Shown here: in pieces, positions 35,359-36,929 of the stretch | Layout: every line of letters begins with the position of its first letter | Numbering within the stretch: the first letter of the stretch is position 1 | Origin: Welwitschia mirabilis | Lineage: Eukaryota > Gnetophyta > Gnetopsida > Welwitschiales | DNA: 36,929 nucleotides | Assembly (NCBI GenBank): GCA_051453625.1 | Contig: JBOZIK010000001.1 | Span: 204,488,623-204,525,551, forward strand | Direction: 5' to 3' | The notes under the pieces: generated by a model | The model's input: only the letters and a program-made list of their open reading frames with translations | Database searches by the model: none | Told to the model about the DNA's origin: nothing | Program-made: the position numbers and the translations under genes

Positions 35359-35803
35359 GTCAACCAAATTCTAGAAGTCCTAAAGAGGGGTAGGTCATTC
35401 TTATCGAGGATGATAATAGGAATTAAAATAAGCAAACCAGCTACATTCAAATCATGTGAAAATTTTATTACTCTATAATGATAATAATTATAGACATTAT
35501 TAAAATAGAATAGTGAACAACCTATGTATGAATCAAACTAGAAAAAATTTGATAATCCCCTAGTTGGTCCATGTTGTGCTACTAATTTATGGTTATTTAA
35601 TGGGTTTTATGAGTTATTTTGCAGGACTTTTATATAGGTTTAAGTGTAATTCTGAGGATTTTAGAGATATAAGAGGAAATCTCAAAAAAGTGCGATTCTT
35701 ATCCAAATTTGATGTATTAAAGGCACTTTCTGATGCACAGAGCTTTAAAGAAGGATTAATGACAAAAATGCTAAGTTCTCTTCAAGGAAATGATCAAAGA
35801 AGA

Positions 35804-35838
35804 CCGTCGTCCCCTCTGTCGTCCCCTCTGTCGTCCCC
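35804..35838 (+). repeat. Three 12-bp GTCGTCC units
   Basis: Three head-to-tail copies of a CTCTGTCGTCCC unit, CpG-bearing in a CpG-poor window, are followed by a partly complementary CATGACAGGCAGGACAAC. The position upstream of a TATA box fits a U3 enhancer-like repeat; this role is inference. Confidence 0.75.
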
Positions 35839-35928
35839 ATGACAGGCAGGACAACAACTGCTGATGTCGACCACTGAATCACCAATAATTCATCGATCTA
35901 AGTTATATTTTATAATGTGCTGTCGTCC

Positions 35929-36221
35929 NNNNNNNNNNNNNNNNNNNNNNNNNNNNNNNNNNNNNNNNNNNNNNNNNNNNNNNNNNNNNNNNNNNNNNNN
36001 NNNNNNNNNNNNNNNNNNNNNNNNNNNNNNNNNNNNNNNNNNNNNNNNNNNNNNNNNNNNNNNNNNNNNNNNNNNNNNNNNNNNNNNNNNNNNNNNNNNN
36101 NNNNNNNNNNNNNNNNNNNNNNNNNNNNNNNNNNNNNNNNNNNNNNNNNNNNNNNNNNNNNNNNNNNNNNNNNNNNNNNNNNNNNNNNNNNNNNNNNNNN
36201 NNNNNNNNNNNNNNNNNNNNN
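35929..36221. other. Assembly gap, 293 N, repeat ends on both sides
   Basis: The sequence on the right starts at a point homologous to 35609, and the sequence on the left ends at a point homologous to 36510. The copies differ by 20% or more, so they are probably members of one repeat family rather than haplotypes. Confidence 0.95.
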
Positions 36222-36651
36222 ATGAGTTATTTTATAGGACTTTTATATAGGTTTTAGTGCAAATCTGAGGATTTTGGAGAATGCAAGATGAAATCTTGGA
36301 AAAGTGTAGATATTATCCAAATTTGATGTATTTAAGGCACTTTCTAGTGAATAGAGATTTTTATGACAAAATGGTTAAGTTTCTCCTCATGAAAGACATT
36401 AAAGAAGGCTATCGTCCCTTCTGTCATCCACATAATAAGAACAGATGATGACACTAATATGGACTGCTCACTCATTACTTTTCGAGATATTTTGTAATGT
36501 TATATCATCCCACAGGTCATCTATAAGATAGCCTAAACGACACTAACATGTAACTATCACTAATAGATTCTCTTAGCCATTTGATCCATTTCTGAGTGCC
36601 TAATGAGTGTGTGTAACTATACTATCTATCTGTCTATTTCTATTGTATTTT

Positions 36652-36660
36652 CTATAAATA
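36652..36660 (+). promoter_or_regulatory. TATA box of rightward LTR-like repeat
   Basis: CTATAAATA is followed by AGGTCCTCCTCC. The mirror-image arrangement occurs on the minus strand at 627-635 and 1227-1235. A CTAT/CTGT-rich stretch precedes it (36619-36645). Confidence 0.5.
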
Positions 36661-36929
36661 AGGTCCTCCTCCTACTCTCCTTTTTATCTTCATTACACCA
36701 GAAATTCTTGTGACAGGAGGTCAAAGGATGGAAGATCCATCTTGAGTATTACAGAAAGATGAGCACTTGGTAGAGTGTTATCATCTTATATTAATACTCG
36801 GCTATTTTGTAACTCAAATGAACATTTCTCTTTTAATATAAATATTTGTTTTATTTATGTTTGCATTATAGATCTTCTTGTGACCCTTAGAGTTTAATGT
36901 TGCCTAAGATCTCATGACAATTTCTTGGG

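Larger units (their letters stand above)
35564..36929 (+). repeat. LTR-like repeat, rightward, with internal duplication
   Basis: It carries GTCGTCC motifs (35804-35838, also about 35921-35928 and 36410-36430), a plus-strand TATA box (36652-36660) followed by CCTCCTCCTACTCTCC, and a leader with an AATATAAAT poly-A-like signal near 36836. Positions 35609-35928 match 36222-36510 at about 75-80%; one ends and the other begins exactly at the 293-N gap. The open frame at 35564-35842 is part of this non-coding repeat. The right limit is beyond the window. Confidence 0.5.

Noticed and set aside
35257-35478. 73-codon plus-strand open frame
   Set aside because: It is the antisense shadow of the more extended minus-strand remnant at 34843-35358 and has no recognisable motif.
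35564-35842. 92-codon open frame ending in Ser-Pro repeats
   Set aside because: It lies in an LTR-like repeat. The homologous copy at 36222 has stops and frameshifts, and the Ser-Pro end is the GTCGTCC repeat translated.

Overview
The window looks like a piece of plant nuclear genome made almost entirely of decayed LTR retrotransposons. It is strongly AT-rich and nearly free of CpG. The recognisable peptides are all Ty1/copia or Ty3/gypsy polyprotein fragments, and two sites match plant initiator-tRNA-Met primer binding sites. I see no intact host gene, rRNA, tRNA or CRISPR array. The open stretches are short and mostly chance; those that match proteins belong to transposons. Species cannot be named. 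The draft-assembly style, with 100-N joins and overlapping contig ends that differ by about 5%, suggests a heterozygous outcrossing plant.

Layout. 1-1680: two diverged copies of an LTR-like repeat, transcribed leftward. 1681-4530: anonymous AT-rich DNA broken by three 100-N joins, each with the same sequence on both sides. 4531-7340: anonymous, with a possible gypsy LTR start at 4533. 7364-9320: a plus-strand Ty1/copia pol remnant in the order GAG-pre-integrase, integrase, reverse transcriptase. 9561-9627: a CA microsatellite. 10863-18640: probable interior of a plus-strand Ty3/gypsy element. It has a candidate primer binding site at 10863, short tandem repeats at 11234 and 11801, a roughly 100-bp tandem array at 15995-16607, an integrase C-terminal part at 18036-18508, and a polypurine tract followed by a TGTGA LTR start at 18621-18640. 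18640-21878: LTR-like and anonymous sequence.

21879-29584: the best-defined element, a pair of direct LTRs of about 1.27 kb around a roughly 5 kb interior. The interior has a polypyrimidine leader, a gypsy integrase tail at 25650-25860, and a young-looking foldback beside a small GC-rich patch at 24756-25065. 29585-33615: anonymous, with two large gaps. 33616-34614: a 5' LTR and its primer binding site. 34843-35358: an unidentified, fairly open minus-strand reading frame. 35564-36929: another LTR-like repeat, transcribed rightward, with a TATA box and a 12-bp GTCGTCC repeat. It is similar in layout to the repeat at the left end but in the opposite orientation.

A main technical result is that at least six of the exactly 100-N gaps carry duplicated contig ends, so part of the apparent tandem duplication here is probably an assembly artefact. 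All alignments were made by eye and identities are approximate.
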